64,000 nt of DNA from Neptunitalea lumnitzerae (GTDB taxonomy: Bacteria > Bacteroidota > Bacteroidia > Flavobacteriales > Flavobacteriaceae): NCBI RefSeq assembly GCF_027924185.1, contig NZ_BRVO01000004.1, forward strand, positions 1 to 64,000. Direction: 5' to 3'. Within the stretch, counting starts at the first letter, position 1. Each line of letters opens with the position of its first letter. Position numbers and translations under genes: made by a program. Shown in pieces: positions 53,042 to 61,934 of this stretch. The notes beneath the pieces were generated by a model. That model ran no database searches, was not told the DNA's origin, and saw only the letters and a list, made by a program, of their open reading frames with translations.

Positions 53042-53067
53042 AAAAGCCGTAGTTAACTACGGCTTTT
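53042..53067. terminator. Bidirectional terminator after ilvE
   Basis: Perfect 26-bp palindrome, AAAAGCCGTAGTT and its complement, ending both ilvE and the converging gene. Confidence 0.9.
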
Positions 53068-53068
53068 T

Positions 53069-53452
53069 CTATTTAAGCGCTTCTGCTATTTCAGGTTTAA
53101 AATAATTGGGGCCTTTCATTACTTTACCATCTTCTCTGTAAATAGGTTTACCATCTTCTCCTAATTTACTCATGTTACTTTTTTGTATGGCATTAAATAC
53201 AGCATCAATTTTATCTTGCATTCCATGCTCTATAATAGTACCACATAAAATATACAACATATCACCCAAAGCATCTGCCACCTCAACCATATCGCCATTC
53301 ATTGCAGCTTCTAAATACTCTTCATTTTCTTCTTTCATTAATTCGTAACGCAACTTAATTAAAGATTCGCCAATGGCGGCCTTTGGATTTTCCCTAACCC
53401 CTAAACCAAAAGCATTATGAAACTCAGTTACTCCATCAATTTTACTTTTCAT
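53069..53452 (-). CDS. MazG-like nucleotide pyrophosphohydrolase
   Basis: A 127-residue all-alpha protein with the EExxE...ExxD metal motif (KEENEEYLEA, VEVADALGDMLYIL) of the MazG/PRA-PH superfamily. It likely hydrolyses a nucleoside triphosphate to monophosphate and pyrophosphate, a housekeeping role; substrate unknown. The C-terminal KPIYREDGKVMKGPNYFKP is typical of the phage-like subfamily. Confidence 0.85.
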   Translation of the reverse strand: MKSKIDGVTEFHNAFGLGVRENPKAAIGESLIKLRYELMKEENEEYLEAAMNGDMVEVADALGDMLYILCGTIIEHGMQDKIDAVFNAIQKSNMSKLGEDGKPIYREDGKVMKGPNYFKPEIAEALK

Positions 53453-53490
53453 AAGTACATTTATTATAAATTTGCCTAAAATTAAAGAAT

Positions 53491-53679
53491 ATGTTTAGTT
53501 CAGGACAATGGATTTTTGCAGCAATTTTCGCAATTGTGTTCATCACGCTTATAACTATCAGTTACTCAAGAGATAAGAAGCTTCATAAGAAAAATTACAA
53601 AGGAGTACTGTGGGTTTTGTTAGCTTTCATAACGTTTATCATTATGATAATCCTAATCAAACATCTAATAATTGGGTAA
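53491..53679 (+). CDS. Small two-helix membrane protein
   Basis: A 62-residue protein with two membrane helices (about 5-23 and 40-60) separated by the basic loop SYSRDKKLHKKNYKG. A -7 element TAAATTTG (53467-53474) lies 16 bp ahead of the ATG, which supports expression. No family assigned. Confidence 0.65.
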   Translation: MFSSGQWIFAAIFAIVFITLITISYSRDKKLHKKNYKGVLWVLLAFITFIIMIILIKHLIIG

Positions 53680-53792
53680 TTTATCGATTTTTGTTAAGTA
53701 AATTTTAAATTACCATAAAAATAACTTAATAGCGCTTTACGAAAGGGTTTAATTACTACTTTTACTACTGTGAAACCCAAAAAACATTTGCT

Positions 53793-53975
53793 ATGATTAT
53801 GTTTTTTACTATCCTTTCAGCGCTTTTAGCGATTAACGTTTTATTGTTATTGTTTAGCGTAAACAAGACAGGTAAAGCCAAAAAAGAAGAACAATCTCGT
53901 TTAGAAAAAATTTATTTTAAACCTAAAGTGAGAGAATTTGAATTAGAAAATAATGCAAGCTACTCTATAAGTTAA
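53793..53975 (+). CDS. Small single-helix membrane protein
   Basis: A 60-residue protein with one N-terminal helix (about 3-22, FFTILSALLAINVLLLLF) and a charged C-terminus (KKEEQSRLEKIYFKPKVREF). No family recognised. A strong terminator 28 bp downstream supports a real transcript. Confidence 0.6.
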   Translation: MIMFFTILSALLAINVLLLLFSVNKTGKAKKEEQSRLEKIYFKPKVREFELENNASYSIS

Positions 53976-54003
53976 GCTATTACTTTTCTAATTAGAAAGA
54001 TTG

Positions 54004-54048
54004 AAACCTTTAAATCTTATGTTTTAAAAGACTAAGATTTAAAGGTTT
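54004..54048 (+). terminator. Terminator after the small membrane protein
   Basis: Hairpin with perfect 16-bp arms (AAACCTTTAAATCTTA at 54004-54019 and its complement at 54033-54048) and a nine-T tail. Confidence 0.9.
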
Positions 54049-54331
54049 TTTTTTATTTTCATACTCCGAATAGAATTCCAACTTACAATTTGTTATATAA
54101 TAACAGCTAACAACGTAGTATTGTTATAGTTATAATATTTTTAACTTGATATTTAAAAGGTTATTAACAGTAATTAGTAAAATATTAATAATTTAACATT
54201 ATAAAAATAAAAATAATAACAATTTAACTATCAATTCTTTAAAAACTCAATAAAAACTCCTGTTAATTGCATAAATAATTTTTCTTATACATTTTTTAAT
54301 ATAAATTTAACATACTTAAAATCATTATACA
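54049..54331. other. Very AT-rich promoter region of glnK
   Basis: No gene supported in about 280 bp. No full TAnnTTTG match and no GG-N10-GC sigma-54 promoter were found ahead of glnK. Several T/A tracts suggest bent DNA. Confidence 0.4.
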
Positions 54332-54670
54332 ATGAAGAAAATTGAAGCTATTATTAGAAAGTCAAAATTTGACGAAGTAAAAAAGGCGCTACATCAAATT
54401 GAAGTAACCTTTTTTAGTTATTGGGACGTCACCGGTGTTGGTAACGAAAAACAGGGGCACGTCTACAGAGGTATTACTTACAGTACTACTGATATCCAAA
54501 GAAGATATTTGTCCATAGTAGTGTCTGATGAGTTTGTTGACAGAACCGTTGAAGCTATTTTAAAAGCAGCCTACACAGGAAATGTAGGTGACGGTAAAAT
54601 ATTTGTTTTACCTGTAGAAAATGCATACAGGATTAGAACCCGTGAAAAGGATGAAGTATCCTTAAAATAA
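54332..54670 (+). CDS. glnK: P-II nitrogen regulatory protein
   Basis: Senses ATP/ADP and 2-oxoglutarate and gates the ammonium channel. The 112-residue protein begins MKKIEAIIRKSKFDEVKKAL, has a T-loop with tyrosine (GHVYRGITYSTTDIQRRYL, divergent from the enterobacterial T-loop) and the B-loop signature GNVGDGKIFVLPVENAYRIRT. Directly upstream of amtB (47 bp), the classical pairing. Confidence 0.95.
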   Translation: MKKIEAIIRKSKFDEVKKALHQIEVTFFSYWDVTGVGNEKQGHVYRGITYSTTDIQRRYLSIVVSDEFVDRTVEAILKAAYTGNVGDGKIFVLPVENAYRIRTREKDEVSLK

Positions 54671-54717
54671 AACAAATAAAATCTAACAACTAATTAATTA
54701 CACAAAAACACAAAACT

Positions 54718-55995
54718 ATGGAAGTACAACAAGACGCTTTAGATAAAGCTCTAGAAACGATTAATGGAGACATGGGAGCCTTATGGATTACAATTGCTGC
54801 CGTATTGGTCTTCTTTATGCAAGCTGGGTTTACCCTGGTAGAAGTTGGTTTTACCAGAAGTAAAAACTCTGGTAACATTATTATGAAAAACGTAATGGAC
54901 TTATGTGCAGGTTCTATTATGTTCTGGGCTGTTGGTTACGCCTTTATGTATGGAGATGAAGTAATGTTAGGTGGACTTTTTAGAACAAGTTCTGCTGAGC
55001 AAGGGTATTTTGCCTTTCATGCTGATGATTACTGGAACCTATTTTTCCAAACAGTTTTCTGTGCAACCGCTGCTACTATTGTATCTGGTGCCGTTGCCGG
55101 GCGTACAAAATTTTCAACATACTTAATTTTCTCTGCTATAATGACAACATTCATTTACCCATTCTCAGGTAGCTGGTATTGGCCATTTGATGATGATGCA
55201 TGGTTAAATGTTATGGGCTTTGTTGATTTTGCAGGTTCTTCTGTGGTACATGCCGTAGGTGGTGGTGCTGCTTTGGTAGCTGCTATTATGGTAGGGCCAC
55301 GTATTGGCAAATATGTAGATGGAAAAGCTCAAGTAATTCCTGGACACAATATGACCTATGGAGCTTTAGGTGTTTTCATTTTATGGCTTGGTTGGTTCGG
55401 CTTTAACGGAGGTTCACAACTTGCTTGGGGTGGAGATGATTCTATTGCTGCTTCAAAAGTTATTATAAACACCAACCTTGCTGCTGCTATTGGTGCAGTT
55501 GCAGCCCTATTCTTTACTTGGATTAGATATGGTAAAGCAGATATTTCTATGACCTTAAACGGAGCCCTAGCTGGGTTAGTAGGTATTACTGCTGGTTGCG
55601 GGGCTGTAGAACCTATTGGAGCCCTGGCAATAGGACTTATTTGTGGTGTTATGGTAGTTATATCTATTGAACTTATTGATAAGGTATGTAAAATTGATGA
55701 TCCGGTAGGTGCTATTTCTGTACACGGTGTATGCGGATTCTTAGGTACTGTATTAGTAGGTTTATTTGCTACTGACGGCGGATTGTTCTACGATGGTGGT
55801 GCCAGATTACTAGGCGTTCAAGCATTAGGATCGTTATCTTACATTGCTTGGGCAATGGTAACTACTTTCATTTTACTACTTATTTTAAAGTATACCATTG
55901 GTTTAAGAGTAACCGAACAAGAAGAAGTAGAAGGATTAGATTTCCACGAACACGGAGCGGTTTGCTACCCTGAACACATTTCTCAGGAAGACTAA
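54718..55995 (+). CDS. amtB: Ammonium transporter
   Basis: A 425-residue channel with eleven predicted helices. Conserved parts: GFTLVEVGFTRSKNSGNII, DFAGSSVVHAVGGGAALVAA, GHNMTYGALGVFILWLGWFGFNGGS (cited in part) and SVHGVCGFLGT, which holds the second pore histidine. No cleaved signal peptide is evident. Probably blocked by GlnK under nitrogen excess. Followed by a hairpin and a porin gene. Confidence 0.95.
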   Translation: MEVQQDALDKALETINGDMGALWITIAAVLVFFMQAGFTLVEVGFTRSKNSGNIIMKNVMDLCAGSIMFWAVGYAFMYGDEVMLGGLFRTSSAEQGYFAFHADDYWNLFFQTVFCATAATIVSGAVAGRTKFSTYLIFSAIMTTFIYPFSGSWYWPFDDDAWLNVMGFVDFAGSSVVHAVGGGAALVAAIMVGPRIGKYVDGKAQVIPGHNMTYGALGVFILWLGWFGFNGGSQLAWGGDDSIAASKVIINTNLAAAIGAVAALFFTWIRYGKADISMTLNGALAGLVGITAGCGAVEPIGALAIGLICGVMVVISIELIDKVCKIDDPVGAISVHGVCGFLGTVLVGLFATDGGLFYDGGARLLGVQALGSLSYIAWAMVTTFILLLILKYTIGLRVTEQEEVEGLDFHEHGAVCYPEHISQED

Positions 55996-56029
55996 AAACG
56001 ACTTTCTTAGCTTTAATGATATATAAAAA

Positions 56030-56055
56030 AAGGAGTGCTTGGCGGAGCACTCCTT
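56030..56055 (+). terminator. Terminator or attenuator between amtB and the porin gene
   Basis: Perfect hairpin AAGGAGTGCT / AGCACTCCTT with a six-base loop. The T-run after it is weak, so partial read-through into the porin gene is possible. Confidence 0.65.
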
Positions 56056-56130
56056 ACATAAAATCATTTATCAAAGTTAAGAATTACAGGAAGTTAAAAC
56101 TCTAACATAATTTTAAAATCTCTCAAAACT

Positions 56131-57195
56131 ATGAAAACGATTTACCTTACAAATATCGTAAAAAATTCTATTTTTTTAGCATTAACCTTACTATCTGCAA
56201 GTATTTTTGCGCAAGATGCTGATTCTCTAAAGACAAAGAAGCTTTCCATTAGCGGTTCTGTAGACGCATATTTTAGAGCAAACCTTACTGCTCCTAACGA
56301 CGAAATGATGGTTGCACCAGGCACTTCGTTTGCTAATTTACCGGGCTTTGCACTTGGTATGGCTAATGTAGTAGCTAGCTATGACGGCGAAAAAGCAGGT
56401 TTTGTTGCCGACTTAGTTTTTGGACCACGAGGTACCGATGCTGTTTTTGCTTCGCCTATGTATTCTAACACCGGTGATATTATAAATCAATTATACGCCT
56501 ACTGGAATGTAAGCGAATCGGTAACCTTAACTATGGGTAATTTCAATACCTTTTTAGGATATGAAGTGATTTCTCCGGTAGCTAACTTTAACTACAGTAC
56601 CTCCTATATGTTTTCGTACGGGCCATTCTCACACACAGGTTTAAAAGCTGACTTTGCCCTATCAGAAGATTTCTCATTAATGCTTGCTGTTATGAACAGC
56701 ACAGACCTTACAGAGTTTAATCCTGATGGAAAATATACTGGTGGATTACAACTGGGATATAAAGGACAGTTTTTAAATGTACTTTACGGAAAACAAACAG
56801 GATTATACGAACCTACTTTTCAAGTAGATTATACCGGAGGTTTTGATCTTTCTGAAGAATTTTTCTTAGGTATTAATGCTACCTATAACGACACAGACAG
56901 TGTTGGTTTCTACGGAGCAGCTTTATACCCACAATATACGTTTTCAGAATCTTTTGCATTAGGACTTAGAGGTGAATACTTTGCAGAAAGCGGAGACTTT
57001 GGCGCTATTGGTACTGGTGTTGAAGACTCTAGTGTTTTTGCGGTAACACTTACTGGTAACTATATGGTAGAAGATTTAACTATTAAACCAGAACTTAGAT
57101 TAGACAGCACTTCTGAAGAAGCTTTTATAGACAACGATTTAGAAGCGTCTAAAAGTTTAGCATCGTTCCTAATTGCCTTTGTATATTCATTTTAA
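56131..57195 (+). CDS. OmpL-like (BBP2-type) outer-membrane porin in the ammonium cluster
   Basis: A 354-residue protein with signal peptide (about 1-27, ending SIFAQ) and the pattern of the porin-2/OmpL-like family: GSVDAYFRANL, NQLYAYWNVSESVTLTMGNF, NTFLGYEVISPVANFNYSTS, GPFSHTGLKADF; C-terminal FLIAFVYSF ends in Phe. Its place after glnK-amtB suggests a role in ammonium or nitrogen compound entry. Confidence 0.85.
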   Translation: MKTIYLTNIVKNSIFLALTLLSASIFAQDADSLKTKKLSISGSVDAYFRANLTAPNDEMMVAPGTSFANLPGFALGMANVVASYDGEKAGFVADLVFGPRGTDAVFASPMYSNTGDIINQLYAYWNVSESVTLTMGNFNTFLGYEVISPVANFNYSTSYMFSYGPFSHTGLKADFALSEDFSLMLAVMNSTDLTEFNPDGKYTGGLQLGYKGQFLNVLYGKQTGLYEPTFQVDYTGGFDLSEEFFLGINATYNDTDSVGFYGAALYPQYTFSESFALGLRGEYFAESGDFGAIGTGVEDSSVFAVTLTGNYMVEDLTIKPELRLDSTSEEAFIDNDLEASKSLASFLIAFVYSF

Positions 57196-57221
57196 GTAAT
57201 TATTTTGATGTTGCTTAATAG

Positions 57222-57242
57222 ACTCCCGGTTTTACCGGGAGT
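57222..57242. terminator. Bidirectional terminator after the porin gene
   Basis: Hairpin ACTCCCGGT / ACCGGGAGT with a three-base loop, between the converging porin and DUF1684 genes. Confidence 0.8.
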
Positions 57243-57249
57243 TTCTATT

Positions 57250-57909
57250 TTAATGAAATTTTTTAACCCCGGCTTTTATAGATACGTCTAATGTATTCTC
57301 TTTTGGTACTAATGGGCAAGAGTATCTTTTATTGTAAGCACAATAAGGATTATATGCTTTGTTAAAGTCTAATACCATCGTTGTACCATCTGGTATGGTG
57401 GCGTCTAAATATCTACCACCTCCATAAGTTTCGGTTCCGCTAGTAGCATCTAAAAACGGTATAAACAAATAATCCTCATATCCCTCTACCAACATCAATT
57501 CTTGACTCTGATAAACATTTAATCTATATTCTTTTCCTTTTAAAGTAAAAGAAGCAATACCATAACGCTTGTACTCTGGGGCTCTATCCGTTGTAGTTTT
57601 CATTCTAAAAGAAGGTTCAAAAGGAGTTTCTTCAAACCTAGCGGTTACCCTAAAAAGGGTATCAATTGGAAAAAAATCTAATCCCTTAAATGTCTTTCTA
57701 TCTTCTTCTGTTAACGGAGAGCTATCTCCGTTCTTAAACTCTTTATTCAACTCTGCCTGGAAAGCTTTTATTTCCTCAATAGCATTAGCAGAATCAGACA
57801 ATTTAAAGTTAACTGTCTCTTCTTTTGCTATATAGTGTTTATCATCTTTACAGCTTGTTAAAACAAGTACACCTAAAAGTAAAGCCGCTGTTAATTTAAA
57901 ACCCTTCAT
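57250..57909 (-). CDS. DUF1684 lipoprotein
   Basis: A 219-residue lipoprotein (VLTSC, C20). GKEYRLNVYQSQE, YLFIPFLDATSGTETYGGGR, DFNKAYNPYCAYNKRYSCPLVP (cited in part, PYCAY...CPLVP) are the DUF1684 signature. Function unknown. It faces the porin gene and has the structured-RNA region behind it. Confidence 0.85.
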   Translation of the reverse strand: MKGFKLTAALLLGVLVLTSCKDDKHYIAKEETVNFKLSDSANAIEEIKAFQAELNKEFKNGDSSPLTEEDRKTFKGLDFFPIDTLFRVTARFEETPFEPSFRMKTTTDRAPEYKRYGIASFTLKGKEYRLNVYQSQELMLVEGYEDYLFIPFLDATSGTETYGGGRYLDATIPDGTTMVLDFNKAYNPYCAYNKRYSCPLVPKENTLDVSIKAGVKKFH

Positions 57910-57954
57910 GGTATTTTTTTTTTAAAAGTTAGTACAAGTAAAAGAATAATTATT

Positions 57955-57962
57955 TACTTTTG
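57955..57962 (+). promoter_or_regulatory. -7 element of the candidate structured RNA
   Basis: TACTTTTG on the plus strand; no clear -33 TTG at the right distance. Confidence 0.45.
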
Positions 57963-57967
57963 AAACA

Positions 57968-58122
57968 AATAAGAAGAAAACAATGTTAAGAATCAATACA
58001 TATATCGTGAAATGTTCATACCAAGTGGTATGCAAACATCGGGCTATAATGTATTGAGATTCTATAACTAACAAATAACGTACACGTCAAAAATCCCGAT
58101 ATGAGCTCATATCGGGATTTTT
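57968..58122 (+). ncRNA. Candidate structured RNA ending in a strong terminator
   Basis: The gap between the DUF1684 and MFS genes has no open frame but ends in a perfect 34-bp terminator palindrome (58089-58122) that no upstream gene needs. Within it are nested pairings: CAATACAT (57994-58001) with ATGTATTG (58049-58056), ATGTT (58012-58016) with AACAT (58035-58039), and CATACCA (58017-58023) with TGGTATG (58026-58032). With the -7 box at 57955 this gives a transcript of about 155 bases. Alternatively it is a leader controlling the MFS gene 17 bp downstream. Confidence 0.5.
58089..58122 (+). terminator. Strong terminator before the MFS gene
   Basis: Perfect palindrome with arms of AAAAATCCCGATATGAG and its complement, followed by T's. 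Confidence 0.85.
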
Positions 58123-58138
58123 TTATATATAAACCAAA

Positions 58139-59344
58139 ATGAAAAAATTAGCTTTAAACTATGTAGATACCTTTAAAGGCTTATCTAAAGAGGTATGGTG
58201 GCTTGCCTTAATTACACTTATAAACCGTGCAGGCACTATGGTAATACCATTTTTGTCTATTTACCTAAACAAAAACCTTGGCTTTACTAAAGAGCAAGTA
58301 GGTACGGTAATGGTGTGTTTTGGTTTAGGTTCGTTAGTAGGCTCATGGCTAGGTGGCATCTTAACGGATAAAATTGGCTACTACAAAGTTATGGTAGGCA
58401 GTTTAGTGTTAACTGGCATCCTATTTTTTGGCTTGCAATTTCTAGAAACCTATACCCAATTCTGTTTAGGTATTTTTATTGTAATGACGGTTGGTGATAT
58501 TTTTAGACCTGCTGTTTTTACTGCTTTAAATGCGTATAGTAAAGAGGAAAATAAAACACGCTCACTAACACTCATAAGACTTGCTATAAACCTTGGTTTC
58601 TCGGTAGGTCCGGCTGTTGGAGGTACAATTATAGTAGCATTTAGTTATACCGGACTATTTTGGGTAGATGCCATAACTTGTATTGTTGCCGGTATTTTAC
58701 TTTTAAAAGTATTACACCCTAAAAAAGCAAAGGTGCTAGATACCCATGAAAATAAAAAAGGAAAATCGGTACTAACTGATATACCTTATCTCATGTTTTT
58801 TGGTTGTATGGTTATGTTCAGCTTTATATTTGTTCAACTGATGTCTACCCTACCATTGTTTTACGAAGAGTATTACCACCTACCAGAAAATGTAATTGGT
58901 TTTATTCTGATGACCAACGGTGCTTTGATTTTTATTTTTGAAATGCCTCTTGTAAAGTATTTTGAAAACAAAAAAATACAACACCTCAACAGTGTTATCA
59001 TAGGAGTTCTTTTAACAGCCTTAGGCTTTGCGGTATTGTTATATACCGCATCTATGTATGCATCTATTCTAATAGGAATGGTATTATTAACCTTTGGTGA
59101 AATGGTTGGTTTTCCGTTCTCAAATGCCTTTGCTGTAAAAAGAGCCAAGCGCGGCAACTTTGGTGCCTACATGGGGCTTTATAGCATGGCTTTTTCTATA
59201 GCACATATAGGCGGACATAAATTTGGGTTAGAGAGTATTAAAGCGTATGGCTTTTTACAAACATGGCAATTTATGGCTATTATAGGAGCCATTACCGTAG
59301 TTTTTCTTTTCTTCTTAAAAAGAATCATTCAGAAAGAAAAATAA
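58139..59344 (+). CDS. Major facilitator superfamily transporter, drug-efflux-like
   Basis: A 401-residue permease with about twelve helices in two halves joined by a basic loop (KKAKVLDTHENKKGKS, about 195-215). GGILTDKIGYYKVMVGS is the MFS loop 2-3 motif and RLAINLGFSVGPAVGG resembles the antiporter motif C. Substrate unknown. It converges on the Lrp-type regulator with a 1-bp gap. Confidence 0.9.
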   Translation: MKKLALNYVDTFKGLSKEVWWLALITLINRAGTMVIPFLSIYLNKNLGFTKEQVGTVMVCFGLGSLVGSWLGGILTDKIGYYKVMVGSLVLTGILFFGLQFLETYTQFCLGIFIVMTVGDIFRPAVFTALNAYSKEENKTRSLTLIRLAINLGFSVGPAVGGTIIVAFSYTGLFWVDAITCIVAGILLLKVLHPKKAKVLDTHENKKGKSVLTDIPYLMFFGCMVMFSFIFVQLMSTLPLFYEEYYHLPENVIGFILMTNGALIFIFEMPLVKYFENKKIQHLNSVIIGVLLTALGFAVLLYTASMYASILIGMVLLTFGEMVGFPFSNAFAVKRAKRGNFGAYMGLYSMAFSIAHIGGHKFGLESIKAYGFLQTWQFMAIIGAITVVFLFFLKRIIQKEK

Positions 59345-59345
59345 A

Positions 59346-59804
59346 TTACTGTAAACGCTTTCGGGTATTTCGTTGAATTTCTCTATTCTCAACAACATTA
59401 GATAATACAATATGGGTTCTTGTTTCCCCATATTGTATTACCTTATCTATAAATTCTTCTAAGTGATTCTGATCAAAAAAAGCCACCTCCATAATTATAT
59501 TTTCTACTCCCGTAATACGGTAGCAGTTAATTACTTCTTTAAATCCTTTCACAATTTCTAAAAAGGGTTTCAACCTACCAGAAAATACTTTTAAGGTTAC
59601 AATAGCCCTTAATTGATGTCCTGTAGCAGTATGATCTATATTTGCAGCATAGCCCTTAATAATACCAAGATCTTCCATTTTTTTAATACGTTCGGCCACT
59701 GCAGGTGATGTAAGCCCTACCCTACGACCTATTTCTGCATTAGAAAGTCTTGCATTACGCTGTAACAACAACAAAATTGACCAGTTGATTTCATCTTTTA
59801 TCAT
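59346..59804 (-). CDS. Lrp/AsnC-family transcriptional regulator
   Basis: A 152-residue regulator: N-terminal helix-turn-helix (IDWxILxxLQxNARLSNAEIGRRVGLTS region, seen as NARLSNAEIGRRVGLTSPAV) and a C-terminal ligand-binding RAM domain with ITGVENIIMEVAF. Probably responds to an amino acid. Its promoter region has two AAAGTAAATTTxx repeats that could be its own binding sites. Confidence 0.93.
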   Translation of the reverse strand: MIKDEINWSILLLLQRNARLSNAEIGRRVGLTSPAVAERIKKMEDLGIIKGYAANIDHTATGHQLRAIVTLKVFSGRLKPFLEIVKGFKEVINCYRITGVENIIMEVAFFDQNHLEEFIDKVIQYGETRTHIVLSNVVENREIQRNTRKRLQ

Positions 59805-59805
59805 G

Positions 59806-59862
59806 AAAGTAAATTTACAATAAAACTTAAATTATTAAAGTAAATTTTAAAAAACACTTTAA
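59806..59862. promoter_or_regulatory. Putative Lrp-type operator repeats
   Basis: AAAGTAAATTTA (59806-59817) and AAAGTAAATTTTA (59837-59849) start 31 bp apart, about three helical turns; TTAAAGT (59835-59841) also pairs with ACTTTAA (59856-59862). They lie between the lrp-type gene and its divergent neighbour. AT-rich background lowers confidence. Confidence 0.4.
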
Positions 59863-59921
59863 TAACTAAAGCATACGTACCCAATATCTCATTAAATTTG
59901 TGAAAACAATTGCTCTAAACT

Positions 59922-60353
59922 ATGTCTATTCACTCATCTTTACATAATCAGGCTAACAACCGTATCACTCATTTAGAGGTGTATAAAAAGGCAATTACAC
60001 TATTTAAAACCAGTAGATTACTAGCTACCTACATTACAGACAATAAAGATATTGCTACCATGCATACTTCTAGCCATGGTTCAGACAGATATTCTTTACA
60101 AATGGTAATGGATAGTATGAGTTTAGCACCAGACATTGCAGAAATTCATACCACCTTTGATATGCGTATGAAACGCTACCGTATAAGACGTATGAAGAGA
60201 ACCATTTCTAGAATTCACAAATATTGTGATTTTATAGAAAAACATTACGGCCACGCAAAAGACTATATTTCTTTACTAAGACAAGAAATTGCTGCCTACC
60301 GCAAGGCTCATGCCAACTGGGAAGATAATCTTTTTAAAAATCAGATGAATTAA
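59922..60353 (+). CDS. Helical protein of unknown function
   Basis: A 143-residue basic, mainly helical cytoplasmic protein without signal or membrane segment; it contains RMKRYRIRRMKRTISRIHKY. No family recognised. A -7 element TAAATTTG (59893-59900) is 21 bp before the ATG. Divergent from the Lrp-type regulator, so possibly its target. Confidence 0.7.
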   Translation: MSIHSSLHNQANNRITHLEVYKKAITLFKTSRLLATYITDNKDIATMHTSSHGSDRYSLQMVMDSMSLAPDIAEIHTTFDMRMKRYRIRRMKRTISRIHKYCDFIEKHYGHAKDYISLLRQEIAAYRKAHANWEDNLFKNQMN

Positions 60354-60362
60354 GTTGGGATT

Positions 60363-61217
60363 TTAGAAAACCCCAACAAAACCTACCGTACCTAATCCTG
60401 CTTTAAAATGCCAAGTAACATTTTTTGGCTTTTTACCAGGTACATCATATTTTTCTTCAGCATTTAAAAATCTGTCAACAGCATCTACAGTAACAATACT
60501 TAATACAATACCAGTAGTTACATCGGTTGCCCAGTGCGCTCCATCCCATAATCTAGATACTGGAGCTATAAGTCCAAACCCGTAAATACCACCTTTTACC
60601 CACCAGCTATCAAACTGCTTAGCTAAGGCATGTGCCAATGTAAAAGTTAATATAGAGTGCCCAGACGGAAATGAATGGAAACCAGCTTTATCACTAAAAA
60701 ATTCAAATTCATGTTTACCTAACCCTTCTTTAGGTCTAGCACGCCCTACTACTGTTTTAGTTACGGTTTGTAACAAACCTGCAGCAGATGCAGAGGTAAT
60801 CATTAATACTCCTGTTCTTCTAATTTTTTGGTTATTAGTTACCAACCCTGTTAAGTAAACCGCTCCCATAGCCATGTAGGTGTTCTGCGGACTACCCGAA
60901 TACCATCCTATTTGTTTTAACGCTTGAGGTGCATCCTCATCTTGTTCACTAAAATATCGGTTAATATTAGTATCCATAGAGTAGATAATAAACTCACTCC
61001 CCACAAAGGCACCCAACTTCACAAAATCATCTTTCTGCCAGTGAAAAGGTCTTGAATAACTGTATTTAATACCTTGATAGGCGGTTAAACCATCATACGT
61101 AAAACGCTGCCAAATATTCTGCTCGGTAGGCTTTTTATCAGGTACCACCAAACTATCTATTTGAGCAAAAGACGAGATAAACGATAATAATAATAGAGGA
61201 AATAATAGTTTCTGCAT
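60363..61217 (-). CDS. PAP2-superfamily phosphatase, exported
   Basis: A 284-residue protein with signal peptide (about 1-18, ending SSFAQ) and the three PAP2 motifs: KTVVGRARP, FPSGHS and SRLWDGAHWATDVTTG. Probably dephosphorylates a lipid phosphate in the envelope. It has few hydrophobic helices, so it may be periplasmic rather than integral. Confidence 0.9.
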   Translation of the reverse strand: MQKLLFPLLLLSFISSFAQIDSLVVPDKKPTEQNIWQRFTYDGLTAYQGIKYSYSRPFHWQKDDFVKLGAFVGSEFIIYSMDTNINRYFSEQDEDAPQALKQIGWYSGSPQNTYMAMGAVYLTGLVTNNQKIRRTGVLMITSASAAGLLQTVTKTVVGRARPKEGLGKHEFEFFSDKAGFHSFPSGHSILTFTLAHALAKQFDSWWVKGGIYGFGLIAPVSRLWDGAHWATDVTTGIVLSIVTVDAVDRFLNAEEKYDVPGKKPKNVTWHFKAGLGTVGFVGVF

Positions 61218-61318
61218 ATGCTATAACATTAGAAAGTGCAAAAAAACTAAAAAAATTAGTTCTTTTAAGGTTTTGTTTTATATTTTAAATATTTATAAAT
61301 AATACTTTAACTTTTATT

Positions 61319-61870
61319 ATGAACTTATTTATGGTTCTTATTGGTTGTACCCCTGAAGGCAGGTATACCGAACAACACGACATATTTTTTGGAATAGCTA
61401 ACGAGCTTAAAGATTTAGTAACTGATTTTAATACTTTTTGGCCAGAGGCTAAAGGAAAATTTCATATTGATGCTTGGAGAAAAGTTACCCACGTAGACGG
61501 ATATAAAGTAAGTGTTGTACCGCGTACTAACCAAGAGAAGAATCAGCAATTATTCTTTTTAAATCTTGGTGGTTATAAGCCTGGAGATTTTGAAGAATAC
61601 CATTATAAAACTTTATGCTTAGCCGAAACCCAAGCCAAAGCTATTAAAGCTGCTAAAGCAACTACCTTTTATAAACATTGTGGCTTTAAAGGAGCAGAGT
61701 CACATATTGATGATAAGTACGGTATTGACGTAGACGATATATATAACGTAGAGGACATTTTAGCAGATAAATTCAAAAACCAATATGAGCTTTCTTTCTC
61801 TAAAGATGAAACAGGAACAGAAGACCCTTACCATATTGGATATTTAAAATTAAGCTCACTTCTAAAATAA
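61319..61870 (+). CDS. DUF1543 protein
   Basis: A 183-residue cytoplasmic protein starting MNLFMVLIGCTPEGRYTEQH, with HIDAWRKVTHVDGYKV and LFFLNLGGYKPGDFEEYHYK; these identify DUF1543, seen as a tandem-domain protein of unknown function. Single gene. Confidence 0.85.
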   Translation: MNLFMVLIGCTPEGRYTEQHDIFFGIANELKDLVTDFNTFWPEAKGKFHIDAWRKVTHVDGYKVSVVPRTNQEKNQQLFFLNLGGYKPGDFEEYHYKTLCLAETQAKAIKAAKATTFYKHCGFKGAESHIDDKYGIDVDDIYNVEDILADKFKNQYELSFSKDETGTEDPYHIGYLKLSSLLK

Positions 61871-61934
61871 GTTTATCACTAGCAGTCTTAATATAGAATA
61901 TAATACCTAGATTTTTTTTTCAAATATTGAATTT

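Noticed and set aside
54049-54331. Sigma-54 promoter for glnK
   Set aside because: No GG-N10-GC pattern found in the gap.
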